The translations under genes were made by a program, and so were the position numbers. Shown one piece after another: positions 9,301 to 17,342 of a DNA stretch of 26,283 nt (the first letter of the stretch is position 1; each line of letters opens with the position of its first letter). Source of the stretch: Cryomorphaceae bacterium (GTDB lineage: Bacteria > Bacteroidota > Bacteroidia > Flavobacteriales_D > Crocinitomicaceae); assembly GCA_027485365.1 (NCBI GenBank), contig JAIXRD010000131.1:1-26283 (forward strand), given 5' to 3'. Below the pieces are notes generated by a model, which was given only the letters and a program-made list of their open reading frames with translations, made no database searches and was not told where the DNA came from.

Positions 9301-10476
9301 CAGAAAATACACCCCATTAAATAAGAAATTTGCATTCGCAATACCGCCTGCGTGTGCCCCTTGAAACGCTCCATTGGTGGTAGGGAAATCAATACTTGAC
9401 GTAGCTCCAAAGACGTAGATATTATCTACGGAATCACAGATTAAGCTGTTCGCAGTTTCGGTTCCTTGAACCATATCTCCCCCGCCTAAAAAGGTAGCCC
9501 AAAGCATAGCTGTTCCGGTTGGATTGAATTTGGTAATAAATACATCCGTAATTCCGTAATTCCCACCAATGGCGACAAAATTACCAGTAGGGTCATACGA
9601 AGATCCATTCGGCATGGGAAAATTGTTCCCGTATACCATCCCCGCTGAATACGCCGCACCACTTTGTCCATAGGTGGCTGTCATTCCAAAATTATCCGAA
9701 AATGCCCCGTTATACGTAGCAAAAACCAATACTGGATCAATGACTAAAGGAACCGACTTATTATATGATCCCAAACGAAAAATCACCTCATCTCCTTGCA
9801 CGATGAATTTACAATCGACCCAAGTTCTTACCCCATTGATATCCTGAAAAGCAGCCAATTGCTCTTGTTTGATTTGACCCAAGGGAGTTTCTATTACTAA
9901 ATTCCCATTTCTATCCACGCTGAGTTTGCGGTGTCCAGCATACTGCATACGAATTTGGGAAGGATCCGCATCGGGTGAAACCACAAATCCATATTCTTGA
10001 TTAACACCTGTTGCATTAAATGTTAAGTCAATACCCGGATACAATTGATGCCTTACTAGGTGATCATACCCGTGCACTTCTGCAGCCCATTTCGTCGAAT
10101 CTTTTCCAAGAAAATAATTGTGATAAAACGAAGTTGCCCCCGATTTCTCCATGGTGGTAAATGGAAGTGCATTAACAAACGATGCATGCACCACATGTTC
10201 TCGAATGTCTTGATTTTTTTGTTTCTCACCGCGATCGTGCGCGTGCGCCATGGCACTTAAATCTTGTTGATGAAAGATCAGTTTATTCTTCATGACCCAT
10301 AGCTTCCCGCCTTCCTTTTCGCCTTTAAACAAGACATCTGACGGCCATTGTCCTTTGTTCTCAAAAAACTGAATGGAATTCAAGGCGGGCATAGATTGAA
10401 AATTACCTTGAGGTGCCTGCGCATTAACCCCAACGGCTAAAAAAACTATTCCAAGAAATAAAACGCACCACTTCAT
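6400..10476 (-). CDS. T9SS type B cargo: DUF7948-like, propeller and PKD domains
   Basis: Large secreted or surface protein of 1358 residues with signal peptide MKWCVLFLGIVFLAVGVNAQ. An N-terminal domain (about 35-245) opens with FFENKGQWPSDVLF and closes with PLVIDPVL, as in the DUF7948-type domain of Bacteroidota. Next is a beta-propeller-like region with SBBP-type repeats (about 245-770). Motifs such as STYVGGTGND, SSYYGGSQND, GTYLGRNDYD and ATYMGGN recur there, each followed by a strand like NNIFTCGGTSS. Two clear PKD domains have WDFGN near 803 and 968, followed by Ig-like segments to about 1260. The type B (gliding-motility-associated) sorting domain is at about 1268-1358: YVPNAFSPNNDGNND, FDRWGELVFES, GWDG, then KGNVTLMK. 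It is the first gene of the minus-strand operon with the M42 peptidase. Ligand and role are unknown; adhesion or matrix binding is likely. Confidence 0.93.
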   Translation of the reverse strand: MKWCVLFLGIVFLAVGVNAQAPQGNFQSMPALNSIQFFENKGQWPSDVLFKGEKEGGKLWVMKNKLIFHQQDLSAMAHAHDRGEKQKNQDIREHVVHASFVNALPFTTMEKSGATSFYHNYFLGKDSTKWAAEVHGYDHLVRHQLYPGIDLTFNATGVNQEYGFVVSPDADPSQIRMQYAGHRKLSVDRNGNLVIETPLGQIKQEQLAAFQDINGVRTWVDCKFIVQGDEVIFRLGSYNKSVPLVIDPVLVFATYNGAFSDNFGMTATYGQSGAAYSAGMVYGNNFPMPNGSSYDPTGNFVAIGGNYGITDVFITKFNPTGTAMLWATFLGGGDMVQGTETANSLICDSVDNIYVFGATSSIDFPTTNGAFQGAHAGGIANANFLFNGVYFLNQGTDLFVSKLSANGQNLLASTYVGGTGNDGVNYKVASLPYNGAFLYDSLTTNYGDQFRGEIMLDQAGNVLIASCTRSTNFPTVNPFQATNAGAQDGVIFRLSPTFNALQFSSYYGGSQNDACYSVKVDTLNNIFTCGGTSSTNLTGTVGGLMGAYQGGKSDGFVIRLNPGGTAITAGTYLGRNDYDQAFFVEVDRNNNVFVLGQSVGGIFPTWNAPYSNPNSSQFVIKLTNNLSTNQASATIGNGSSQINISPSAFLVDICGNIYISGWGANILQNVPISGMPISGNAYQPNTTGFDFYLMVIEHDFLSLLYATYMGGNISTEHVDGGTSRFDKNGVVYQSVCGGCGGHSDFPITPGAYSSVNNSTNCNNLLFKFDFELIPSAQFIANQTIGCEDFQVTFNNFSSQNDDYLWDFGNNNTSSTVFNPTVTYTNPGQYQVYLYVTDSICNLTDTAEITITVLDSIDFVLFDTLALCSNTPYALTINTNGAASQYLWGTNSAFTPPLTPSPNDSTLLISNNNPGWYYVSANNGYCSKTDSVFVQFDVPVIANYQPSPESGCSPVTVDFNNSSTVTTNFYWDFGNGIIDSLTFEPQITYTVPGQYLTELVIFDTVCNASDTASVTITVYPSVSFALPNAMYLCVDSTIVLAPNALVGSPNYFVWSSNNQFTDTLNIPVQDPSLEVLVPTTETYYLTAGNGNCSYTDSISITVFSESISISGPDSICLNSPTLYTAINNSPEVFSYEWSPAAIIQGATNQATATILPQATQYLYVEATSSNGCVVEDSVYVTVSYINPALVQASATPPLVTPGSTISLSGAPSGYPIYNWVPAAPVLNPNAQNTQATVDETTVFTLFVSDGVCTVSDTTEVKVYEIICDGPYVYVPNAFSPNNDGNNDVLYVRGLFVEKMIFRVFDRWGELVFESTDVNFGWDGIYQGRKLDPDVYDYYLQVTCYGGLENIIKGNVTLMK

Positions 10477-10570
10477 CGCTCTAAAAATACGGATTTTATT
10501 CAGTGGAAAAAAAGTAAACGGTGGGCAGCGTGCTTTTTTGTAATTTTACTTCGCTTTCATTTCAATATTC
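10477..10570. promoter_or_regulatory. Divergent promoter region
   Basis: This 94-bp AT-rich gap lies between two divergently transcribed genes and must carry promoters for both runs. A possible Bacteroidota -7 element (TAnnTTTG-like) on the plus strand is TAATTTTA at 10541-10548. On the minus strand TATTTTTA lies about 12 bases before the ATG. Both miss the final G and neither has a convincing TTTG -33 partner, so only the region, not the exact sites, is supported. Confidence 0.4.
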
Positions 10571-11515
10571 ATGAATCAAATTACAGAACTTTTTAAGATA
10601 AAATATCCCCTCATTCAAGGCGGTATGATATGGTGCTCCGGATGGGAATTAGCGTCTGCTGTTTCCAATGCAGGTGGCCTTGGATTGATTGGTTCAGGAT
10701 CGATGTATCCCGAAATTCTAAGAGAACAAATCTTGAAATGTCAAGCCGCAACAGACAAACCCTTTGGAGTGAACATTCCACTCTTATATCCAAACATAGA
10801 AGAACATTTAACTACTGTTATTGGGCTGAAAGTTCCCATTGTATTTACCTCTGCAGGAAATCCAAAAGCCCATACGGCGCGTTTAAAAGCAGCAGGAATT
10901 ACTGTAGTTCACGTGGTATCCTCCAAGAAATTTGCACTGAAAGCACAGGAAGCAGGTGTCGATGCCATAGTTGCCGAAGGATTTGAGGCGGGCGGACACA
11001 ACGGAAGAGAGGAAACCACAACCTTATGTTTAATTCCCTCTGTTGCTGAAGCCGTTGATATTCCAGTGATTGCAGCGGGTGGAATAGGAAGTGGTAAGGC
11101 CATGTTAGCCGCTATGATTTTGGGGGCAGATGGTGTTCAAGTGGGCAGCCGTTTTATTGCTACGCCGGAGTCGAGTGCTCACATCGCATTCAAGGAACGA
11201 ATTCTTGAGGCAGAAGAAGGTGACACCAAACTTACCCTCAAGGAAATCACCCCGGTGCGTTTACTTAACAATCCGTTCTACCAAGAGCTACAGACCATTT
11301 ACGAACGAAAGGGAAGCGCAGAAGAATTAGCCGCGCACCTTGGAAGGGGACGTGCAAAAAAAGGCATGTTTGAAGGCGATTTAGTTGCGGGTGAATTAGA
11401 AGTAGGACAAGTTTCTGCCATGATGCGTGTTATGAAACCGGCGGGTGACGTTGTAAAGGAGCTAATCACTGAATTCAACAACCTAGCTGCACAATTAAAA
11501 CAATTGAATTTTTAA
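10571..11515 (+). CDS. FMN-dependent nitronate monooxygenase / FabK-like oxidoreductase
   Basis: TIM-barrel flavoenzyme of the nitronate monooxygenase (2-nitropropane dioxygenase) and enoyl-ACP reductase II superfamily, cytosolic, 314 residues. The N-terminal YPLIQGGMIW (12-21) lines the flavin site. The catalytic His is H143 in EGFEAGGHNG, very close to the EGxEAGGHxG of FabK-type proteins. The FMN phosphate loop is AAGGIGSG (168-175) followed by GADGVQVGSRF (185-195). Whether it oxidises nitronates or reduces enoyl-ACP cannot be settled by eye; FabK-like proteins sit in the same family and have similar length. It begins a plus-strand run, and the M16 protease gene starts 3 nt after its stop, so co-expression is likely though the functional connection is unclear. 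Confidence 0.9.
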   Translation: MNQITELFKIKYPLIQGGMIWCSGWELASAVSNAGGLGLIGSGSMYPEILREQILKCQAATDKPFGVNIPLLYPNIEEHLTTVIGLKVPIVFTSAGNPKAHTARLKAAGITVVHVVSSKKFALKAQEAGVDAIVAEGFEAGGHNGREETTTLCLIPSVAEAVDIPVIAAGGIGSGKAMLAAMILGADGVQVGSRFIATPESSAHIAFKERILEAEEGDTKLTLKEITPVRLLNNPFYQELQTIYERKGSAEELAAHLGRGRAKKGMFEGDLVAGELEVGQVSAMMRVMKPAGDVVKELITEFNNLAAQLKQLNF

Positions 11516-11518
11516 GAT

Positions 11519-12760
11519 ATGATAAACTTTCATCGCTTCACTTTACCCAATGGTCTGAAAGTGATATTTCATCAAGACAAGACTACACCCATGGCGGTGG
11601 TGAATACACTGTATGATGTCGGCGCACGAGATGAAGACCCAAACCATACCGGATTTGCCCACTTGTTCGAACATTTAATGTTTGGCGGTTCAGCGAATAT
11701 TCCAGATTTTGACGCCCCCTTGCAACGCGCTGGAGGAGAAAGCAACGCATTTACCAGCAACGACATCACCAATTATTACGATGTCCTTCCATCTCAAAAC
11801 ATAGAAACCGCCTTGTGGTTGGAAAGTGATCGCATGTTATCCCTAGCCTTTTCTGATAAGAGTTTAGAGGTACAACGCAGCGTGGTCATTGAAGAATTTA
11901 AGCAACGTTATTTAAATCAACCCTATGGTGACGTATGGCTAGAATTACGCCCTCTTGCTTATAAAGTACACCCCTACCAATGGGCTACGATTGGGAAAGA
12001 AATTAGTCACATTGAACAAGCAACGATGGATGACGTTCGGTCCTTTTTTGGCACCCATTATCATCCGGGTAATGCCATATTGACCATTGCTGGGAACTAT
12101 GAAAACAACCAAATCGAGGACTTAGTTTCAAAATGGTATAGCGCCATTCCGGGAAAAAACAAAGGAGCGAGAATTCTACAGCGAGAACCAATTCAGACCG
12201 AATACCGAACGCTAACACTCAAACGAAACGTACCCGCTTCTGCGTTTTATTACGCCTTTAAAATGTCGGAACGAAAATCGGAAGGATATTACATTGCCGA
12301 CTTACTCTCTGATGAAGTAGGAAAAGACAAATCAGGTAAGCTTTATTTGACTCTTAAAAAAGACAAAGCACTGGTGCATGAAATCAATGCCTACATCTTG
12401 GGATCGCTCGATGAGGGCTTATTTATTGTTTCTGGAAAGCTCATGCCAGGAAAAACCTTTGAGGATTTGGATACAGCGTTATGGGAAGTACTAGAAACGT
12501 TCAAAAACATCTTGATTTCTACCCCTGATTTAAACAGGCTTCGAATGAAAGGAAAGACATCGAAAGCATTTCAGGAGCAGGGGCTTTTAAACCGAGCGAT
12601 GAATCTTTCGTTATTCGAATTATTGGGAGATGCCAATGGAATTAACGAAGAGGAAGCAATTTACAATGCCATCGAAGCAAGTCATTTGCAAGACTATGCC
12701 AAATCGCTCTTCAACCCAAACAATTGCTCCCGATTATTTATAGCATCTGAATCCAACTAA
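11519..12760 (+). CDS. M16 family zinc peptidase, catalytic subunit
   Basis: Inverzincin metalloprotease of 413 residues with the inverted zinc motif HxxEH: H48, catalytic E51 and H52 in FAHLFEHLMFGG. The third ligand is E125 or E126 in VVIEEF, at about the family spacing of 74-77 residues. The N-terminal FTLPNGLKVIFHQD and NTLYDVGARDED (30-41) are also standard. It resembles half-length bacterial M16B subunits that work as heterodimers with a non-catalytic partner, and that partner is encoded 1 nt downstream. No signal peptide is seen, so a cytosolic peptide-degrading role is likely. The gene begins 3 nt after the flavin enzyme stop. Processing versus degradation cannot be told apart from sequence. 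Confidence 0.94.
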   Translation: MINFHRFTLPNGLKVIFHQDKTTPMAVVNTLYDVGARDEDPNHTGFAHLFEHLMFGGSANIPDFDAPLQRAGGESNAFTSNDITNYYDVLPSQNIETALWLESDRMLSLAFSDKSLEVQRSVVIEEFKQRYLNQPYGDVWLELRPLAYKVHPYQWATIGKEISHIEQATMDDVRSFFGTHYHPGNAILTIAGNYENNQIEDLVSKWYSAIPGKNKGARILQREPIQTEYRTLTLKRNVPASAFYYAFKMSERKSEGYYIADLLSDEVGKDKSGKLYLTLKKDKALVHEINAYILGSLDEGLFIVSGKLMPGKTFEDLDTALWEVLETFKNILISTPDLNRLRMKGKTSKAFQEQGLLNRAMNLSLFELLGDANGINEEEAIYNAIEASHLQDYAKSLFNPNNCSRLFIASESN

Positions 12761-12761
12761 C

Positions 12762-14027
12762 ATGACAGATAACTTAAACCGTTCGCAGGCTCCAGCGGTC
12801 TCCCTATCCAATGACATAAATTACATTGCACCAGAGTGTCACTTCACTCCAGCGGGTGTACCTGTGTATTTGATGCGCAATGAAACCAGCGAAGCCGTTA
12901 AATTGGAGTTGATTTTTGACGCAGGCTCTATTTACGATAAAAAACCTGTGGCAGGATTAACCACAGGGATGCTTTTGGCGGGCACCGCAGACAAAACCAT
13001 GGCAGAAATCAACGACATGATTGATGACCACGGGGGATATTTCAACGCGAGTGTAAGTGCTGATTATGCCTACCTAAACATATTCGGGTTAAATGAATCA
13101 ATGGATGAATTGGTGTCCCTTATTGAGAATTGCCTCTTCAATGCGAACTTCCCGGAAACCGAATTGATTCAACTGAAAGCAGAACGCAAGCAAAACTTGA
13201 TGGTGTCACTCGAAAAAGTAAACACCCTAGCACAGCGCGGCCTACAAGAACACCTGTTTAAGGGAACTCCCTACGGTAGGATAAATCAACCCGACGACTT
13301 TGATGGGGTTACACGAGCTGATATTCAGGCATTTTTTGAAAAAAAAAAAAAAAAAGGACTAAGAAAAATCAACTGGGTAGGTAATCCAAAAGCCGCGCAA
13401 TTAGAAGGTATTTTACAATGTTTTGAACGTTGGAGTAATGAGGTTACCCCCCCTGTAAAAGTTAACTACAACCCATCCAACGAACGCATTGAAGTGAAGA
13501 AAGCGGATGCGGTACAAACTGGCATTCGTATGGGGAAAATTCTGTTTGACCGATCTCATCCGGATTACCATAAAATGACCGTGGTTAATACAATACTGGG
13601 AGAATACTTCGGGAGTCGATTGATGTCTAATATTCGCGAGGACAAAGGATACACCTATGGAATCGGGAGTTACCTTGGCGAGAATCAATCCAACGGGTAT
13701 TTTGTAATAGCTACGGAAGTTGGGAATGAATTTTTAGCGGACACCTTGGTTCAAATTAATGCCGAAATCGAACGGATGCGAACGGAATTAGTTCCGGCTG
13801 AAGAATTAAGCTTAGTTAAAAACTATTTATCCGGACAATTCCTTCGAAGCGCCGATGGACCATTTGCCATGATGGATTTATTTTCGATGGCAGAAATCAG
13901 AGGACTTGATTATTCCTTCTACCAAAAGGCCTTGCGTACCATTGAAGGAATTACATCCAAGGAAATCATGGAAACGGCATTAACCCATCTAAATCCTGAG
14001 GACATGTTGATTGTTACGGCTGGATAG
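12762..14027 (+). CDS. M16 family peptidase, non-catalytic partner subunit
   Basis: Second half-length M16 protein, 421 residues, adjacent to the catalytic subunit with a 1-nt gap. The zinc motif is absent: where HxxEH would lie the sequence reads LTTGMLLAGTADKT. It keeps the R/Y substrate-positioning pair, R292 and Y299 in NIREDKGYTYGIG, as expected of the regulatory subunit of a heterodimeric M16B protease. An uninterrupted run of 17 A (13339-13355) encodes part of E193 and K194-K198 in FFEKKKKKGLRK. The frame is intact here, but a one-base slip in either direction reaches a TAA at once (13360-13362 or 13382-13384), before the R/Y motif. The start ATG at 12762 follows the previous stop directly, so translation is probably coupled. 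It is cytosolic, with no signal peptide. Confidence 0.92.
   Translation: MTDNLNRSQAPAVSLSNDINYIAPECHFTPAGVPVYLMRNETSEAVKLELIFDAGSIYDKKPVAGLTTGMLLAGTADKTMAEINDMIDDHGGYFNASVSADYAYLNIFGLNESMDELVSLIENCLFNANFPETELIQLKAERKQNLMVSLEKVNTLAQRGLQEHLFKGTPYGRINQPDDFDGVTRADIQAFFEKKKKKGLRKINWVGNPKAAQLEGILQCFERWSNEVTPPVKVNYNPSNERIEVKKADAVQTGIRMGKILFDRSHPDYHKMTVVNTILGEYFGSRLMSNIREDKGYTYGIGSYLGENQSNGYFVIATEVGNEFLADTLVQINAEIERMRTELVPAEELSLVKNYLSGQFLRSADGPFAMMDLFSMAEIRGLDYSFYQKALRTIEGITSKEIMETALTHLNPEDMLIVTAG
13339..13355 (+). repeat. Poly-A tract (A17) inside coding sequence
   Basis: Seventeen consecutive A follow TTTTTTG within the non-catalytic M16 subunit gene. The tract encodes five Lys in the reading frame given. 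Tracts this long are prone to replication slippage, transcriptional slippage and sequencing error. Confidence 0.95.
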
Positions 14028-14087
14028 CAACTTCTTTCTCTTCCTTTCGTACAATTTTCTTAAGGACTTGACGTTCCTCACGCGCGC

Positions 14088-17000
14088 ATGAGATATTTCT
14101 TACTTTTCACTTTATTTTTTTTCGGATTTAATCTATCCTTTGCTTCGCATGTGATGGGTGGTGAAATCACGTGGAAATGCGGTGGAAACGGCGGATATCT
14201 CTTTGAATTGGTATTTTACCGTGACTGTAACGGAGCCGAAATTAATGTGCTCTCCGAAAACCTTCGCGTTTGGAATCATCCGAGCGTAACGAACATCACG
14301 GTGAATTACATCTCTCGTACCGATATTTCGCCAAGCTGCACCCAAGTTTCAGGCGGTCCGCAACCCCTTGATTGTGGGACCGGATCCAATGGCGGTAATG
14401 GAATCGGTGCTACAGAGAAAGTCATTTATCGGTCAGCCGAAATCATGCTTCCAGGAACTCCTCCCGCTCAAGGATGGATTTTCACATACGAGAAGTTCGC
14501 ACGATCAAATGCCATCACCAACCTAACGAATCCCTCAACCTATGGCATGACCATCTCAGCCACTATGTTCGCTATCGGCGGACAAACAGGCTGTCAAGAC
14601 AACTCACCACAATTCCTTCAATCGCCTTATTTTGTAAGTTGTGTTGGCGATCCGTTCGTGTACAACATGAATGCAATTGATCCGGACATGGATTCCTTGC
14701 GCTTTGAATTTAGCGCACCCCTCAATCATTTTCCACAAGGCAGCTTCAATCCCCCCGTGAATCCAGCTCCAGTACCTTTCGATCTTGGGTTTACCTTTCA
14801 ATCCCCCACCCCCTCCGCTGCCATTAGCCCAGCAAGTATTCCAGCGCAACTAAACCCTCAAAATGGAGAATTAACGTTCACATCCACCCTTCAAGGTAAT
14901 TTCGTCGTTAAGATCAAGGTGTCTTCCTATCGCTTAGGACAATTAATTTCACAGGTTGAACGAGAAATGCAACTCATCGTAGTACCTTGTCAACCCAATA
15001 ATGCGCCACAATTCACCCCTCCATTCAGTGGTTCATTTACCACCACCGTAGATGCAGGATCCCTGGTTAACTTCAATCTTTCGGCAGCGGATAATGGATT
15101 TCTTCAGAATGGTGCGGCACAATCGGTTACCATTAGCGCAACGGGCCCGATGTTCGGAACCAATTTCACGGCAGCAACTGGTTGCGGAATTGAACCTTGC
15201 GCATTTACCACCGGATTACCCGCCACTGGAGTTGGACAAGCAAACGTCCCATTCACATGGCAAACCGACTGTGACCACCTCATAAACTCCTTTGGAATTG
15301 TAGCTGAATCCGTTCCGTATTTTTTTGTATTCAAAGCGCAGGACAATTATTGTCAAGTTCCCAAGGTAAGTTACGCCACCGTACAAATCAATGTGCGGAA
15401 TCCCGGAATCATCGCTGCGCCTTCCCTTAATTGCATTAGCTACACCAACGGGAACTACGAACTTTCTTGGAATCCCGTTTCAAATCCGCTGAACACTTTT
15501 GTTTCTTATTCCCTGTATTCCCTTCAAAACGGATTGATTACAACCATCAACGACATTAATAACACTACCTTTGCTATCGGCGCGGCACAAGCAAATCAAG
15601 ATTTTTATTTGGGCGTAGTATCCGGTTGCAACGGAAGCATTACTCGATTCAGTGACACCTTACACCCCATCATTCTTCAATTAACCAACCCCAACAATGG
15701 AACTGCCTTGATGCAATGGAACGCACCAAGCGCAATAAATCTTGGGGGCTTTTATCATATATATCAGCAAACTGGAAACGGTCCATGGGTTTTATACGAC
15801 AGCGTTCCGTTCGGAACTAATTTCTATAAAGACACCGTGCGCATTTGTAACGGAACATTGGGTTATCAAATCATCTACCCATATGGTGGATGCACCTTTG
15901 AATCCAATACCCCAAGCGACCAATTTGAAGACATGCTTACGCCGGTCATCCCGATCATTCAAGGTGTAGGATTTGATCCAGCCAGTGGAAACCTCATCTT
16001 AACGTGGAATCAAAACAGTCAATCAGACACCTATGGCTATGTAATTTACACCTTGGATGCCAATAACGTACTGTTTGAAATCGATACCGTATGGGGAATC
16101 GGCAACACTTCGTACACCTATGTTCCAAGTGGTTCTGGTCCGTTTACGTTCTCCGTCGCGGCCTTTGATTCTTGCTTTACGACGGCAGTTCCAATTACTT
16201 ACCAAACCTCGGGAAAAGCTCCGCTGAACGGCAGTATCCGCTTGGAAGGCGCTATTAACTCGTGCGATCAATCCATCGACTTAGCGTGGACAGCCTATCT
16301 CGGATGGAGTGTGAGTTCCTATCAAGTATACTCCTATGAAAACGGGCAGTTGGTATTGCTAGGTACAACAAATGCCTTAAACAGCACCATCGACGTAGTA
16401 GGCGGAAATACCTACACGCTTTTCATACAAGCCAATCTCGGTAATGGAAATGCCGTCCTTTCAAATCCGTATACCTTTATTGTACCCCTTCCCGGACAAC
16501 CCAACTTTCATTACCTACAAGCGGCAAGTGTAAGTGGGAATTCGGTTGATATCCGAGTATATGTGGATCAAAACGCTGGGATTAACCAGGTTCAAATTGA
16601 ACGAGAAGAAACACCAGGAAATTACACGGCAATTGGAACGGCAACGGTAGTAAATAACTTGGCTCAGTTTACCGACGCACAAGTAGACGTAATGAATCAA
16701 ACGAATCGATACCGCTCCAAATACATTGATACGTGTGGAAACATCGGCAGTCCATCCAATGCGGCCACCAGCATCTTAGCATCGGGTATAGCAGATAACG
16801 AAACACAAATCAATGTAATTAGCTGGACCCCTTACCTTGGATTTGAAGTTGGGGTGAGCACGTATGAGGTATATCGAATCGAACCGGACGGTTCAACCAC
16901 CCTGATTCAAACGGTTCCAAATGGACAATATAGTGTGGAGGATAGTGTCGACTCTGGTCCCTACCCCGGTGAGATCTGTTATTATATCGAGGCCCGAGAA

Positions 17001-17342
17001 CTCATCAACAATTACGGAATAGAAGAACGGTGCGCGAGCAATACGGTTTGCCTCACCTATACCCCAATAATCTACATTCCCAACAGTGTGTTTCCAGAAG
17101 GCATTAATAGCGTATTCAAGCCTGTTGCCAACAACATCGACCCGAGTAAATTTAAAATGACCATCATGAATCGATGGAGCAATATCATCTTTGAAACGGC
17201 GGATTACAACCTGGGATGGAACGGTAGATTTCAAGCCAATAATGAGTTAGTTCCAAACGATATGTACATTTACGTGATGGAATTTTATGATGCTGCAGGG
17301 AATCAACTAATCAAACGAGGAGAGGTATATGTTATTCGCTAA
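14088..17342 (+). CDS. T9SS type B cargo protein with SHVMGGEITWKC N-terminus
   Basis: Secreted or surface protein of 1084 residues. The signal peptide is MRYFLLFTLFFFGFNLSFA, followed at once by SHVMGGEITWKCGG and LVFYRDCNG, an N-terminal signature I recognise from many long Bacteroidota type B cargo proteins. Residues about 150-330 contain a cadherin-like segment (AIDPDMDSLRF, then LNPQNGELTFTS and QGNFVVKIKV). The middle and C-terminal part (about 450-990) is a series of fibronectin-III-like domains with recurring LxWNxxxxxxxxxYxIY patterns. The last about 90 residues are a type B sorting domain: IYIPNSVFPEGIN, MNRWSNIIFET, LGWNGRF, and final KRGEVYVIR. The gene lies 60 nt after the M16 partner and overlaps the downstream glycosyltransferase by 14 nt. 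Ligand is unknown. Confidence 0.92.
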   Translation: MRYFLLFTLFFFGFNLSFASHVMGGEITWKCGGNGGYLFELVFYRDCNGAEINVLSENLRVWNHPSVTNITVNYISRTDISPSCTQVSGGPQPLDCGTGSNGGNGIGATEKVIYRSAEIMLPGTPPAQGWIFTYEKFARSNAITNLTNPSTYGMTISATMFAIGGQTGCQDNSPQFLQSPYFVSCVGDPFVYNMNAIDPDMDSLRFEFSAPLNHFPQGSFNPPVNPAPVPFDLGFTFQSPTPSAAISPASIPAQLNPQNGELTFTSTLQGNFVVKIKVSSYRLGQLISQVEREMQLIVVPCQPNNAPQFTPPFSGSFTTTVDAGSLVNFNLSAADNGFLQNGAAQSVTISATGPMFGTNFTAATGCGIEPCAFTTGLPATGVGQANVPFTWQTDCDHLINSFGIVAESVPYFFVFKAQDNYCQVPKVSYATVQINVRNPGIIAAPSLNCISYTNGNYELSWNPVSNPLNTFVSYSLYSLQNGLITTINDINNTTFAIGAAQANQDFYLGVVSGCNGSITRFSDTLHPIILQLTNPNNGTALMQWNAPSAINLGGFYHIYQQTGNGPWVLYDSVPFGTNFYKDTVRICNGTLGYQIIYPYGGCTFESNTPSDQFEDMLTPVIPIIQGVGFDPASGNLILTWNQNSQSDTYGYVIYTLDANNVLFEIDTVWGIGNTSYTYVPSGSGPFTFSVAAFDSCFTTAVPITYQTSGKAPLNGSIRLEGAINSCDQSIDLAWTAYLGWSVSSYQVYSYENGQLVLLGTTNALNSTIDVVGGNTYTLFIQANLGNGNAVLSNPYTFIVPLPGQPNFHYLQAASVSGNSVDIRVYVDQNAGINQVQIEREETPGNYTAIGTATVVNNLAQFTDAQVDVMNQTNRYRSKYIDTCGNIGSPSNAATSILASGIADNETQINVISWTPYLGFEVGVSTYEVYRIEPDGSTTLIQTVPNGQYSVEDSVDSGPYPGEICYYIEARELINNYGIEERCASNTVCLTYTPIIYIPNSVFPEGINSVFKPVANNIDPSKFKMTIMNRWSNIIFETADYNLGWNGRFQANNELVPNDMYIYVMEFYDAAGNQLIKRGEVYVIR
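17318..17322 (+). promoter_or_regulatory. Shine-Dalgarno site of the GT9 gene
   Basis: AGGAG lies 6 nt before the ATG at 17329, inside the last codons of the upstream cargo gene. Strong Shine-Dalgarno sites are uncommon in this window; this one supports initiation of the overlapping gene at 17329. Confidence 0.6.

Noticed and set aside
12762..14027. Pseudogene call for the M16 partner because of the missing zinc motif and poly-A run
   Set aside because: The frame is full length, the R/Y motif is intact, and loss of HxxEH is normal for the second subunit of heterodimeric M16 proteases.
14028..14087. Terminator or promoter between the M16 partner and the following cargo gene
   Set aside because: I found no convincing stem with a T run and no clear -33/-7 pair in these 60 bases, so nothing is annotated.
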